Assembly (NCBI RefSeq): GCF_000445105.1
Contig: NZ_ATDP01000097.1
Location: 124,001 to 188,000 of the forward strand
Source: Sphingobium lactosutens DS20
GTDB lineage: Bacteria; Pseudomonadota; Alphaproteobacteria; Sphingomonadales; Sphingomonadaceae
Reading direction: 5' to 3'
DNA length: 64,000 nt
Shown here in pieces: positions 38,327 to 47,648 of this stretch; the first letter of the stretch is position 1, and every line of letters begins with the position of its first letter. The position numbers were made by a program, and so were the translations under genes. The notes beneath the pieces are model-generated. The model had not been told where the DNA came from. It did no database searches and saw only the letters and a program-made list of their open reading frames with translations.

Positions 38327-38895
38327 CTAGATATGCGAGCCGGCGGGTGCATGATCGGGCAGCAGGGCGATCCCGCCATCGGATCGTGACAGTTTTCCAT
38401 ATCCAGCCATTGTCGCCTCTCCCTAATTCGACCAACCATTGCTCGGAAAATTTCGGCATGACGTTTAGTCATCCCGACTGTCGTTCAATTTCAGGCGACT
38501 TTCAAGAGTTTAGGAGCAGATGCGATCAACCCCGCCGAGACGACCTGATGATAAGGCGGAGAGGTCAAAGAAAATCACGATGGATCAGGAGGATATAGTA
38601 TTCTTCAGTCTGCAATCGTTTCCGTTGCGCCTTGGGAACGAAAACGCTGATGTTCCAAAGCTAAACCCAGCCGATATTGATGACGCGCGCGTGGGGTGAA
38701 GGCATCGAGCGTGCATGCGGGATCAGGATGGGCGCCGACGCATCGACATTTCAATGATATGACGGCGAAGTGGGCTAGTCAGTTGCCGGCATGGCAAGCC
38801 TTTGGTCCCCGGTCAGTCGACGATGCCGGCCCCAAGTGACGGCTATCGACTGATCGATTGGTCGCCGCGGCCCTGAACGCGGATTTTGTCCGGCT
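38327..38895. other. 569-nt intergenic region upstream of the catabolic operon
   Basis: The part next to 38326 should hold the promoter of the minus-strand operon and contains a 15-nt palindrome (38458-38472). The rest, up to the disrupted thioesterase gene, shows no convincing gene. A 39-codon frame at 38580-38699 lacks a well-placed ribosome-binding site. Composition is uneven and may reflect gene remnants. Confidence 0.6.
38458..38472. promoter_or_regulatory. Candidate TetR operator, site 1
   Basis: The sequence ATGAC-GTTTA-GTCAT is an inverted repeat with perfect 5-bp arms, 132 nt upstream of the SnoaL-like start. The same arrangement with small changes recurs before the dioxygenase (41720) and before the frameshifted Rieske gene (44891). 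The link to the TetR protein is inferred. Confidence 0.5.
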
Positions 38896-39289
38896 TTAGC
38901 TGCCGGATGACACGATCATCTGCATTACTCGTGCACGGATGTCGTCGGGAATAGGTGAAGACTTGCCACCATGGTCAACGTGAACGACCGTTGCGGAGCC
39001 ATTGGCCATCAGGTCGCCGGCTTGCAAAACGCGCCATCTGTAGCTTATCGAACTCCTGCCGATCCGTTCAATCGTCAGATCGACCTCATAGCGATCGCCG
39101 GCCTTCAGCGGGCGGTGGAACTCCGCTGCAACAGCACGCCTGGGCAATCGCTCGATAAGATGCGCTGCTCCAATGGCGCGAAGAAGGGCATGTTCCGCAT
39201 TCTCACCCCAGATCAGTGCGTTGCTATAATGGTAGTTCCCGGACGCATCCGTTTCGCGGAATGTGACCGTCCCTGCCAACCTGAAGGAG

Positions 39290-39293
39290 TGCC
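39290..39293. repeat. Left target-site duplication (TGCC) of IS copy 1
   Basis: TGCC lies directly before the left terminal TGATCTGCCCCC and is repeated directly after the right end at 40568-40571. A 4-bp duplication fits IS3-family transposition. Confidence 0.8.
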
Positions 39294-39356
39294 TGATCTG
39301 CCCCCCGCTGAGTGGCCCAGAGACTATGATAGTCTGGACCGCGAAAGGGACATTGA

Positions 39357-39635
39357 ATGCCGAGCAAGAAGCACAAGCCGGAAGAGATCATCGGCAAGCT
39401 GCGTGAAATTGAGATCGTGCTGGCGCAGGGGGCTTCGACCGCCGAAGCCTGCCGTCGGATCGGGGTCAGTGAGCAGACCTATTATCGCTGGCGCAAGGAA
39501 TATGGCGGGCTGAAGACCGACCAGGCACGGCGGATGAAGGATCTGGAGAAGGAAAACCAACGGCTGCGCCGGGCGATCTCGGACCTGACGCTGGACAAGC
39601 TGATATTGCAGGAAGCTGCACGGGGAAACTTCTGA
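39357..39635 (+). CDS. IS3-family transposase OrfA (copy 1)
   Basis: The 92-residue protein has an HTH ([21 protein letters not shown]) summarised by its ends [10 protein letters not shown] and QTYYRWRKE, followed by a leucine-zipper-like helix ([19 protein letters not shown]). It binds the terminal repeats and forms the OrfAB transposase by ribosomal frameshifting with OrfB, as known for IS3 elements. AAAGGGAC lies just before the ATG. Confidence 0.93.
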   Translation: MPSKKHKPEEIIGKLREIEIVLAQGASTAEACRRIGVSEQTYYRWRKEYGGLKTDQARRMKDLEKENQRLRRAISDLTLDKLILQEAARGNF

Positions 39636-39748
39636 GCCCCGCGCGGCGACGGCGCTGCATCGATCATATACGACGGGATCTGCCAGTCCGGCTATCCGAG
39701 CGACGGATATGCCGGGTTCTAGGGCAGCATCGATCGACACAGCGTAAA

Positions 39749-40519
39749 GTGCCGCGTGGGGCGGATGACGAACAGGCGCTGACGGAGGACATCATCGCCT
39801 TGGCAAAGCAATATGGTCGTTACGGCTACCGCCGGGTCACGGCGTTGCTGTGCCATGCGGGGTGGACGGTGAACCATAAACGGGTCGAGCGGATATGGCG
39901 GCGCGAAGGGCTCAAGGTGCCGCAGCGCCAGCCCAAACGCGGGCGTCTATGGCTCAACGACGGATCATGCATCCGCCTGCGGCCTGAGTATCCTGGGCAT
40001 GTGTGGGCCTATGACTTCGTCGAGGGGCGCACGCATGACGGCCGCAAGTTCCGCATCCTGACGATCATCGACGAGGCCAGCAGGGAATGTCTGGCGCTTA
40101 TCGTTGCGCGACAGCTCAAACATGAGGATGTGCTGGCGGCCTTGGCGGACCTGTTCATCTCGCGCGGCCCGCCTGCACATATACGGTCAGATAATGGCGC
40201 CGAATTTATCGCCAATGCCGTCCAGCAATGGCTGCGGCAGATCGGCGTGAAGACGCTCTACATCGCGCCGGGATCGCCATGGGAGAATGGCTATAATGAA
40301 AGCTTCAATGGGTCGCTGCGCGACGAACTGCTCAATGGTGAAATCTTCTACAGCCTCGCCGAGGCCAGGGTGCTGATCGAAGCCTGGCGGCGGCATTACA
40401 ACACCGTCCGCCCGCACAGCAGTCTTGGCTATCGGCCACCGGCACCAGAAACGGCGACACCGCCATATCGGCCTCCGGTTCCGCTTCGCTCCACCTCCGT
40501 CCGGATATGGCGGCGATGA
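39749..40519 (+). CDS. IS3-family transposase OrfB, DDE integrase domain (copy 1)
   Basis: The 256 residues shown start at a GTG, but the frame stays open further upstream through the OrfA stop, as expected for -1 frameshift production of OrfAB. The integrase core has [13 protein letters not shown] near the first Asp, the second Asp in [10 protein letters not shown] and the catalytic Glu in [12 protein letters not shown]. The C-terminal [16 protein letters not shown] is the IS3 hallmark. All catalytic residues are present, so the element could be active. Confidence 0.93.
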   Translation: MPRGADDEQALTEDIIALAKQYGRYGYRRVTALLCHAGWTVNHKRVERIWRREGLKVPQRQPKRGRLWLNDGSCIRLRPEYPGHVWAYDFVEGRTHDGRKFRILTIIDEASRECLALIVARQLKHEDVLAALADLFISRGPPAHIRSDNGAEFIANAVQQWLRQIGVKTLYIAPGSPWENGYNESFNGSLRDELLNGEIFYSLAEARVLIEAWRRHYNTVRPHSSLGYRPPAPETATPPYRPPVPLRSTSVRIWRR

Positions 40520-40567
40520 GCTTAATGCACTAACAAACCAATCGGTCCACTCGGTGGGGGCAGATCA

Positions 40568-40571
40568 TGCC
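40568..40571. repeat. Right target-site duplication (TGCC) of IS copy 1
   Basis: TGCC follows the right terminal CAGATCA and matches the four bases at 39290-39293. Confidence 0.8.
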
Positions 40572-40624
40572 GATCAGCGCGCTCCTCCCCATGCTTACCC
40601 GAAGCGGACAGCGTCTCCATCTCG

Positions 40625-41617
40625 TCAGGCGCTCCGGCCGTGAATAATGCCGGCGCCTACGCCAATGGGGGTGTCTGCTTCATAATAGTCGATAGAGGCC
40701 GAAACCATGCCGAGTTGGCGAGCAGCGGCGGCCGCCACGACCCACTGCCTGATCTCGCCGGCTCCGCATCCCGCTTGAGAGATGATGCTCTCGTCCGTCC
40801 AATCATCCAGGGGGGTCAAATCGTCGGCGACCACAGCACGCATGAAAGCCTGGTCCCATGCCGGATTGATCTTGTCCGTTTTGAGGCTGCCGTCAGCAAT
40901 GGGCCCTTTAATGTGCAGCATGCCTTCGTGAATATTCGAAAGCCAGCTTTCCATTGTGATCGCACCTCTCGTCCCGCCGTGCACGATAAAGTCGCGCACT
41001 TCATCATTCGGGGCGGCGTCAAATTGGGGGAAAATGGTTTTCGTTTCGTGGCTCAGGCCGCCAGAACCGATGATGGCCACGCGTTTGCCGAGCGTATGCG
41101 CAAATGTTCCGATAGCTTCACCCAATTGGCGGCAACGACGCATTGTCGGACGCGGATGGCACAGCGCGTTGATGTGGATGGGGAGCACAGGTATTGCGTC
41201 AAGTGAGCCGACGAAATTGTAAAGAGAATTGCTGAAACCATGGTCGACCGTCATCGCGTATGATGTCGCGATGTCGAAATCATGATTGACGAGATACTCG
41301 GCGCACGCGAGCGCTGTGTCGCTTGCCACGTTGATTTTGCCTGGATAGCCGCCGGTGTCATTCAGTGCCTCGGCCGCCATGCCGATCAGGACGGATGGCA
41401 TGAGCTTCAGGTGGAGGCCATCATAGTGATCCGAGCCAATCAGGATGACCAGTTCAGGATCAAAATCCCGAAATTCCTCGATACGCTGATCATATGCCTG
41501 CCAGAATTCCGGAATAAGGTTTTTTTCCTGAATCTTGATAAACGGCACATGAGGAACGCATGCAAAGTAGACCTCTGCCGCCGCGTTGCCGACGATAGTC
41601 TGCGCTAGAGTCGCCAT
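40625..41617 (-). CDS. LigB-superfamily (class III) extradiol dioxygenase, MhpB-like
   Basis: The 330-residue product matches the single-subunit class III extradiol dioxygenases such as MhpB, which open catechols next to the diol with Fe(II). Conserved histidines are His23 (CVPHVPF), His64 (GSDHYDG), His126 (TVDHGFS) and His190 (GSGGLSHE); the family's iron ligands and acid/base His are among them. The ATG at 41617 has AGGAGG at ideal distance; the GTG at 41623 would lie inside that site. It was originally followed by the thioesterase gene now split by the IS. Confidence 0.9.
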   Translation of the reverse strand: MATLAQTIVGNAAAEVYFACVPHVPFIKIQEKNLIPEFWQAYDQRIEEFRDFDPELVILIGSDHYDGLHLKLMPSVLIGMAAEALNDTGGYPGKINVASDTALACAEYLVNHDFDIATSYAMTVDHGFSNSLYNFVGSLDAIPVLPIHINALCHPRPTMRRCRQLGEAIGTFAHTLGKRVAIIGSGGLSHETKTIFPQFDAAPNDEVRDFIVHGGTRGAITMESWLSNIHEGMLHIKGPIADGSLKTDKINPAWDQAFMRAVVADDLTPLDDWTDESIISQAGCGAGEIRQWVVAAAAARQLGMVSASIDYYEADTPIGVGAGIIHGRSA

Positions 41618-41713
41618 ATCCACCTCCTGAAAGTTGCTACCGTCACTGACTCGCGGATGAAGCGATCCGCGGCATGGGAAATCGCCCCGCCGCTTCCGCC
41701 CGATAGCCTTTAA

Positions 41714-41734
41714 GTCATAATGACCTTATGTCGT
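41714..41734. promoter_or_regulatory. Candidate TetR operator, site 2
   Basis: GTCAT-A-ATGAC is directly followed by CTTAT-GTCGT, so the ATGAC-N5-GTC arrangement is at 41720-41734. It is about 100 nt upstream of the dioxygenase start and 70 nt past the end of the TetR gene. The 11-nt GTCAT-N-ATGAC palindrome is also found at site 3. Confidence 0.55.
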
Positions 41735-41802
41735 TTTGACTGCTAGCTGTCCTGACGGTCTACGTCAACGCACACAATGCTGTGAGGGGAGGGCGACGCG
41801 AA

Positions 41803-42543
41803 TTAGTCGCTCTTGCTGGCTGGCAGCACTGCCCAAAAATTAACTGGGCTGGCACTCGCACTATCATTGCGCGGCCTCAGTTCCGGTAGCGGCTGACCGA
41901 CGATGGCGGCGGCATCTTCACTGGAAACGCCGAGCGCCAGCAAAATGCTTTGCGCCAGCCTTTCCGGACAATCGGGTGTCGCACGCCCATGGAGGACGTC
42001 GAGCGTGTTTCCAAGTGCGGCCCCAAGCAGAAGTGCCTTGCCAAGCTCCGCGTCGCGTATCGAGAATTCGCCTGCGGCTATCCCCTCAACGATGGTTTGC
42101 TTCGCCTGCATCGACACGACAGGCCCCAGGACCTCGCTACCGAGGCTCGTATGGACGATGGCCCAGCCCCAGCTGGGATTATCCATCGCTGCCTTGATAT
42201 GATAGCGGATTGCGAGTGCCGTCCGCGTGGCCGCCGAAAGCGGTTGATCGATCACCTCGTGGACCGCGTCATTGAAGTCCGCGCTCAATTCGTCAGCAAG
42301 GATGGAATACAGGTCCGCGATGCTGTTAAAATAATTATAGAATGTTCCACGTGCTACCGAGGCAGCATTACAGAAATCTTCGACCCGATAATATTTTCCG
42401 TCTTCTCTTCCGATGAGATTGAACGCGGCTACCAATATGCTTGCACGAGTTCTCCTGCGTTTTTCCGCAGCGATTTCAGCGCGACGCTCGAGATTTACTT
42501 TATGGCCGCGACGCGCCGATGTTGCCGTCGATTGTTTTGCCAA
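41803..42543 (-). CDS. TetR-family transcriptional regulator
   Basis: The 246-residue protein has a basic N-terminal extension, then the TetR HTH (FCNAASVARGTFYNYFNSIADLY, marked by ASVARGTFYNYF) near residue 60 and an all-helical ligand domain. It sits between the Rieske genes and the dioxygenase gene on the same strand, and three similar palindromes lie before the island's transcription units, so it is the likely local regulator. The ligand is probably an aromatic substrate or CoA ester, which is inference. Confidence 0.9.
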   Translation of the reverse strand: MAKQSTATSARRGHKVNLERRAEIAAEKRRRTRASILVAAFNLIGREDGKYYRVEDFCNAASVARGTFYNYFNSIADLYSILADELSADFNDAVHEVIDQPLSAATRTALAIRYHIKAAMDNPSWGWAIVHTSLGSEVLGPVVSMQAKQTIVEGIAAGEFSIRDAELGKALLLGAALGNTLDVLHGRATPDCPERLAQSILLALGVSSEDAAAIVGQPLPELRPRNDSASASPVNFWAVLPASKSD

Positions 42544-42612
42544 GTGTCATCATCCCGTCAATCTCATCGTCGGCGCATGCTTAACCCAAGCGAACGTGGT
42601 TTAAAATAGCCA

Positions 42613-43698
42613 TCAGCTGTCGGCGGGACTGGGCTTTGCCGGCAGCGCAGCTTCGGGATCGCCGCCTCGCTCCTCGTCCATTAATCGCTGAAGCATTCGT
42701 CGCGCAGTGACTGCATTATGATCGGATTTCAGCAAAAGCTCGTCGGGATTTTCACCCACGAGCCTGAGCATTTTTTCGATCTCCTCAGTCGCCATCTTGT
42801 CTTCGGCGATCACCGGTTCAAGAAAATTCTTCATAGTTTCAAGGTGGCTTTGATCTATGGAATTCGCAGCGAAAAAATAATTACAGCTGTTTGCTGTCTC
42901 CGGCGTTACCGCATGGAATATGCGGACGTCCTCGATGACTTGGCCGGCAAACCGGGGATCGTCGGCTGGATAACGGGTCTGTTCGATGCCTGCATGGAAA
43001 CCTGGCAAATGGAATGTCATTCCCGAAATACGGTCGATCTTTTTCATCATGCGGCCAAGGGCCGGATAGACCGGCGGCACGTCGACATTGGACATCACAC
43101 GATGGCAGCTGATCTGGCGTTCCGACCGCTCGATCGTCTCAGGTGTCGACGCATTCTCAGGCGTGCCGATGCTCGAGCGGTGAAGGACCGCGAGATGGCT
43201 AAGGTCGAGCAGATTATCGTTGAGAAGCTGATAGCGACCGTCGACATGCTCGACAAAGAAGGGCTGTGCCAGGTTGCCGTTGACGTTGAAGCCAATGTCA
43301 TCAAGGTCGGGCAGAAGCGCGGGATCGGCCTTGTCCGCGTCACCCATCCAGATAAATGCCCAGATGCCATGCTCGACCAGCGGATAGGATGGGACGCGAT
43401 AGACCGCAGGTACGCCGCGTTGCGTCGGGATGCGAGTGCATCGACCGTCCGGGCCAAAGGCAATGCCGTGGTAGCCACAGACCACCTCGTCGCCGACGCG
43501 CTCGCCTTGACCCAGCGGGAAATGCCGGTGTGGGCAGCGTCCACCGATCGCTACCGCCGTCCCATCATCCTTGCGATACATGACCACGGGTTTGTTGAGG
43601 ATCGTGCGCGCCAACAACTGCTCGCCGATCTCGTCGGTAAATGCCGCGACATACCATCCGTTATGAACAGCGAAAGAGCCCGTCTTGAAGGGATACAT
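42613..43698 (-). CDS. Rieske non-heme iron aromatic oxygenase (oxygenase 2)
   Basis: The 361-residue oxygenase has Rieske ligands Cys55, His57, Cys74 and His77 (RCPHRHF / VCGYHG) and the iron motif LLDLSHLAVLH. It belongs to the vanillate-demethylase-like group but is only distantly like oxygenases 1 and 3 in the window. The C-terminus is extended by a Glu/Pro-rich tail. It lies 76 nt downstream of oxygenase 3 on the same strand and 69 nt upstream of the TetR gene. Confidence 0.92.
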   Translation of the reverse strand: MYPFKTGSFAVHNGWYVAAFTDEIGEQLLARTILNKPVVMYRKDDGTAVAIGGRCPHRHFPLGQGERVGDEVVCGYHGIAFGPDGRCTRIPTQRGVPAVYRVPSYPLVEHGIWAFIWMGDADKADPALLPDLDDIGFNVNGNLAQPFFVEHVDGRYQLLNDNLLDLSHLAVLHRSSIGTPENASTPETIERSERQISCHRVMSNVDVPPVYPALGRMMKKIDRISGMTFHLPGFHAGIEQTRYPADDPRFAGQVIEDVRIFHAVTPETANSCNYFFAANSIDQSHLETMKNFLEPVIAEDKMATEEIEKMLRLVGENPDELLLKSDHNAVTARRMLQRLMDEERGGDPEAALPAKPSPADS

Positions 43699-43774
43699 TC
43701 CACACCTGCCTTCTCGTCACATCTTTCTCGGTCCATGCCCAGGCGATGCGCGTTCCTTGGGGACCGACAATCTT

Positions 43775-44817
43775 TTAAAGCGACGGTTCGTGAACTGCGC
43801 TTTGTTCAGCCTTCAGCGCCTTGTTGACGATGCCGTGGAACAAGGTGATGCCGCGATCGGCACTGGTGGGCATCGGGCGGACGCCGGGGAACTCGGACAT
43901 GGTGCGCGCTTGCGCTTCGATAATCGCCTGATCCTCTGCAAAGGCGAAATGCGCAACTTCGAGGAATTTGTCGCCGAGCTCGGGCGCGCTGCCTTCGACA
44001 TGAGGGCCAAAGGTGAAGAAATAGCGCGCCGTGCGATCAGTGACGGGGGTGATCGCATGAACCGAATAGCTATTTTGCAACCATGCCTCGTCGACCGGTG
44101 GCTCGGTCAGGCCATATTTTTCGGCCGTGCCGAGCGGAAAATTAAAGGTCTTGAGAATGAGGATTCCGGGGACAAGGAAGTCATAAGTAAACCATTGGTC
44201 AACCCGTCCCTCGCTGAAGAGAGGCGGTTGATCGAGCACCCATCTGTCCGCCCGTATGCCTGTCTCCAGTGACGTGATAATTGGCCGCGTCTTGCCCCAT
44301 GCGTCGGTCGCGCCAAAGCTGGTCGCATGCACATAGCCGAGGTGGGAGAAGTCCAACAGATTGTCCCAGATCAGTTCAGCTGGCGCCTTGTATTCGATTT
44401 CTCCTTTGCCAAGATAATAGATACCGTCATCCGGGCCTATCATTGGCGGTATCAGTTTTTCGTCTGCAAGTCCTTCGTCGCCGGTCCAGATCCATATCCA
44501 GCCATATCGCTCGACAGTGGGGTAACTACGAACTTTGGCGCTTGGCGGTATTATTTCCTGGCCAGGTATCTCACGGCATTCACCAGACGGACCGAAGAGG
44601 AGGCCGTGATACATGCACCGCAAACCATCCCCCTCGCAGCGCCCTTTTGAAAGGGGGCGAGCCGGTGCGAGCAGCGGTCCTCAAGCGCGACCACTTCGCC
44701 AGCGCCGGTGCGGTAAAGTGCGATCGGCTGGTCGAGGATACGCACCGCAACGATTTCGCCTGGCGCGATTTTGTGGGACCAAGAGCCGACATACCAAGCG
44801 TTTTGTACGTACGTCAT
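43775..44817 (-). pseudogene. Rieske non-heme iron oxygenase (oxygenase 3), frameshifted in the Rieske domain
   Basis: The N-terminal frame starts at ATG 44817 after GGAGAGGAATGG. It encodes MTYVQNAWYVGSWSHKI and the first Rieske half RCSHRLAPFQKG (Cys49, His51). The second half, GDGLRCMYHGLLFGPSGEC, and the catalytic domain with LLDFSHLGYVH continue in another frame. A one-base loss in the AAAAGGG run (44642-44648 on the plus strand) explains this, since adding one base restores KGRCEGDGLRCMYHG. Either the gene is newly inactivated or the base is a sequencing error. The rest of the protein is intact. Confidence 0.85.
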
Positions 44818-44884
44818 CCATTCCTCTCCGCAGCCTCTTGCCCGCATGTGCAGGCAGTATGCCCTGTTTGGGAGGATATTAGAC

Positions 44885-44905
44885 GTCATTATGACCATTG
44901 GTCAA
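44885..44905. promoter_or_regulatory. Candidate TetR operator, site 3
   Basis: GTCAT-T-ATGAC (44885-44895) runs into ATGAC-CATTG-GTCAA (44891-44905), about 70 nt upstream of oxygenase 3. It has the same double architecture as site 2. Confidence 0.55.
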
Positions 44906-45270
44906 TACGAAAACTCGCTCCTGCGACGGGTGCTGCGCCGGTGGTTCTATGTGCGAAAACCGGCATCATTCTCCGCTGTTGCGCGTGTAGGAGCATATCC
45001 ATTCACGCGCATATCGCAGGCGGAGGTCGGCAATGCCGTTGGTCACGAAGCGGTAGTCACTGGTAATCGTCAGTGACATCCCATCCCGATCTGTCTCGCC
45101 GCTTGACCAAGCCGATTTGGGTGCCCCGCTCCAACGAGGAGGTGCAGATTTGCTGCCACGATCATCAATTCTATCAATGAATGATTATAAAAAATAACAA
45201 TTTTTATAAAGATTGCCTGCTTGTATGTGCCCTGAGACGGCGATGACACTGCCGGTTCGAGGGAGGATGA
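44906..45270. other. Intergenic region between oxygenase 3 and the truncated TonB receptor
   Basis: This 365-nt gap separates divergent genes and should hold both promoters. It contains a perfect 7-bp inverted repeat GTCACTG / CAGTGAC (45056-45062 and 45071-45077). An AT-rich stretch follows at about 45180-45215, just before the receptor gene. A 37-codon minus-strand frame (44966-45079) has no convincing family. Confidence 0.55.
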
Positions 45271-46425
45271 ATGCAAAGGGTTTCATTGTTGCTTGCGTCA
45301 GCGGCTTTCATTGGCTTGGCTTCGCCGGCATTCGCGCAGGCCGGCCAGATCATCCCTGCCGATTCCTCTCCAGATGCACAAATTCCCGGTGAGCCGCAGG
45401 AGGCCGATCAGGGGGTCGGCGCCAACGCGCAGGCGCAGGCCGTCGCTGAGGATACTGGTCAGCTCGCTGTTATCGTGGTGACCGCGCAAAAGCGCGCGCA
45501 GCGTCTTCAGGATGTCCCGGTTGCCGTCACTGCCCTTACGGCGGATACTCTCCAGGCCCGTGGCATCAACGATGTTGCTGCCGTCACCCGGGCCGTGCCG
45601 AGCTTGACTGTCACCCAGACGGACATCCCAACATCCAATAGCATCAATATTCGAGGCATTGGCACGAGTGCGTTCAGCGTCGGTGTCGAACCGGCAGTGG
45701 CTGTGATTTTGGACGATGTTGCACTGCTCCAGCAGGCGCAGGCATTTTCCGGCCTGTCAGATGTCGCCCGCCTAGAGGTGCTTCGTGGTCCCCAAGGAAC
45801 CCTATTTGGTAAAGGGGCGTCCGCAGGTGTCATCAACATCGCTTCGCAGTCTGCTGGATCGAAGCTGGAAGCGGTTTTGGGAACGCAAATCACGTCAGAT
45901 CATGAATTCCGGCTTGATGGGTCGGTCGCAGGACCCGTGAACGATTGGCTGGGGGTTCGGGCTAATTTCTTCGTGACCGATCGCAAGGGCTATATTCGCA
46001 ATCTGGCGGGCGGGAGCAAGCTCGGCGGCGAAGAAAGTTCGGGTGCGCGCGTACGTTTCGACCTCGATCCGACGCCGGGACTGAACATCGCACTGATTGC
46101 GAGCACGTCCAGAAATACGACGGAGCCTACAAAGACCTTCCGCTACATCGAATCTCCGGACGTACGAATTTTCGCTGTTCCCCCGTTCTTCAGTGGCAAC
46201 TTGCTGGCGCCCGGCCTGGTTGGCGTGACTCCAGGGGCGGGCAATTATGACACAAGTGTCAACGTCCGGCCCAGGAGCGATAGTCGGCAATCGCTCTATA
46301 TCGGGCGGGCGACTCTTGATCTCGGCTTTGCCAACCTGGTGTCCGTGACCGGTTATCAGGAATGGAAACTCACGACCGGCGAAGATACCGATTTGACGAG
46401 CCTGGCGTCTGTCGCGGGCAATTGA
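45271..46425 (+). pseudogene. TonB-dependent receptor truncated by IS copy 2
   Basis: The reading frame encodes a signal peptide (ASPAFAQ), the TonB box VIVVTAQKR near residue 67-75, the plug domain (LQDVPVAVTALTADTLQARG) and the first barrel strands. It then ends at a TGA formed by the first bases of the IS. Only 384 of an expected 700-800 residues remain, so no closed barrel can form. The missing half is not found on the other side of the IS, which implies a deletion. The gene is divergent from the oxygenase genes. Confidence 0.9.
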
Positions 46426-46485
46426 TCTGCCCCCCGCTGAGTGGCCCAGAGACTATGATAGTCTGGACCGCGAAAGGGACATTGA

Positions 46486-46764
46486 ATGCCGAGCAAGAAG
46501 CACAAGCCGGAAGAGATCATCGGCAAGCTGCGTGAAATTGAGATCGTGCTGGCGCAGGGGGCTTCGACCGCCGAAGCCTGCCGTCGGATCGGGGTCAGTG
46601 AGCAGACCTATTATCGCTGGCGCAAGGAATATGGCGGGCTGAAGACCGACCAGGCACGGCGGATGAAGGATCTGGAGAAGGAAAACCAACGGCTGCGCCG
46701 GGCGATCTCGGACCTGACGCTGGACAAGCTGATATTGCAGGAAGCTGCACGGGGAAACTTCTGA
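46486..46764 (+). CDS. IS3-family transposase OrfA (copy 2)
   Basis: The product is the same 92-residue protein as that of copy 1, with the HTH and zipper-like helix intact. The same start signal precedes it. Confidence 0.93.
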   Translation: MPSKKHKPEEIIGKLREIEIVLAQGASTAEACRRIGVSEQTYYRWRKEYGGLKTDQARRMKDLEKENQRLRRAISDLTLDKLILQEAARGNF

Positions 46765-46877
46765 GCCCCGCGCGGCGACGGCGCTGCATCGATCATATAC
46801 GACGGGATCTGCCAGTCCGGCTATCCGAGCGACGGATATGCCGGGTTCTAGGGCAGCATCGATCGACACAGCGTAAA

Positions 46878-47648
46878 GTGCCGCGTGGGGCGGATGACGA
46901 ACAGGCGCTGACGGAGGACATCATCGCCTTGGCAAAGCAATATGGTCGTTACGGCTACCGCCGGGTCACGGCGTTGCTGTGCCATGCGGGGTGGACGGTG
47001 AACCATAAACGGGTCGAGCGGATATGGCGGCGCGAAGGGCTCAAGGTGCCGCAGCGCCAGCCCAAACGCGGGCGTCTATGGCTCAACGACGGATCATGCA
47101 TCCGCCTGCGGCCTGAGTATCCTGGGCATGTGTGGGCCTATGACTTCGTCGAGGGGCGCACGCATGACGGCCGCAAGTTCCGCATCCTGACGATCATCGA
47201 CGAGGCCAGCAGGGAATGTCTGGCGCTTATCGTTGCGCGACAGCTCAAACATGAGGATGTGCTGGCGGCCTTGGCGGACCTGTTCATCTCGCGCGGCCCG
47301 CCTGCACATATACGGTCAGATAATGGCGCCGAATTTATCGCCAATGCCGTCCAGCAATGGCTGCGGCAGATCGGCGTGAAGACGCTCTACATCGCGCCGG
47401 GATCGCCATGGGAGAATGGCTATAATGAAAGCTTCAATGGGTCGCTGCGCGACGAACTGCTCAATGGTGAAATCTTCTACAGCCTCGCCGAGGCCAGGGT
47501 GCTGATCGAAGCCTGGCGGCGGCATTACAACACCGTCCGCCCGCACAGCAGTCTTGGCTATCGGCCACCGGCACCAGAAACGGCGACACCGCCATATCGG
47601 CCTCCGGTTCCGCTTCGCTCCACCTCCGTCCGGATATGGCGGCGATGA
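46878..47648 (+). CDS. IS3-family transposase OrfB, DDE integrase domain (copy 2)
   Basis: The product is identical to OrfB of copy 1 over the 256 residues shown, with the Asp-Asp-Glu residues and the [13 protein letters not shown] motif. Both copies can therefore supply transposase. Confidence 0.93.
   Translation: MPRGADDEQALTEDIIALAKQYGRYGYRRVTALLCHAGWTVNHKRVERIWRREGLKVPQRQPKRGRLWLNDGSCIRLRPEYPGHVWAYDFVEGRTHDGRKFRILTIIDEASRECLALIVARQLKHEDVLAALADLFISRGPPAHIRSDNGAEFIANAVQQWLRQIGVKTLYIAPGSPWENGYNESFNGSLRDELLNGEIFYSLAEARVLIEAWRRHYNTVRPHSSLGYRPPAPETATPPYRPPVPLRSTSVRIWRR

Larger units (their letters stand above)
39294..40567 (+). mobile_element. IS3-family insertion sequence, copy 1 (1274 bp)
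   Basis: The ends are TGATCTGCCCCC on the left and the complementary GGGGGCAGATCA on the right, with imperfect continuation of the repeat (CGCTGAGTGG versus ACCGAGTGG). The 5'-TG...CA-3' termini are typical of IS3. Two overlapping frames encode OrfA (HTH) and OrfB (DDE integrase). It is flanked by TGCC on both sides, so it inserted as a single element, and it interrupts a thioesterase gene. A copy that appears identical lies at 46423-47696 in the same orientation. Confidence 0.95.
38896..40620 (-). pseudogene. Acyl-CoA thioesterase (4HBT type) split by an IS element
   Basis: The 3' part (38896-39293) encodes a hot-dog thioesterase with GTVTFRETDASGNYHYS near its start, including the D-x-x-G catalytic region. 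Removing the IS (39294-40567) and one copy of the TGCC duplication restores an uninterrupted 447-nt gene. It starts at the ATG ending at 40620, 4 nt after the dioxygenase stop, and encodes 148 residues beginning METLSASGKHGEERADRHSF. The gene was thus the second member of the dioxygenase operon. A TTG at 39279 might still start a 127-residue product that keeps most of the fold. Confidence 0.85.

Noticed and set aside
38580..38699. A 39-codon plus-strand frame starting MDQEDIVFFSLQSFPLRLG
   Set aside because: The possible ribosome-binding site is too far from the ATG and there is no similarity or operon context.
44966..45079. A 37-codon minus-strand frame starting MSLTITSDYRFVTNGIADL
   Set aside because: It reads like protein, but it is short, has no recognisable family and lies in a divergent promoter region. 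It could be a gene remnant, but evidence is too thin.
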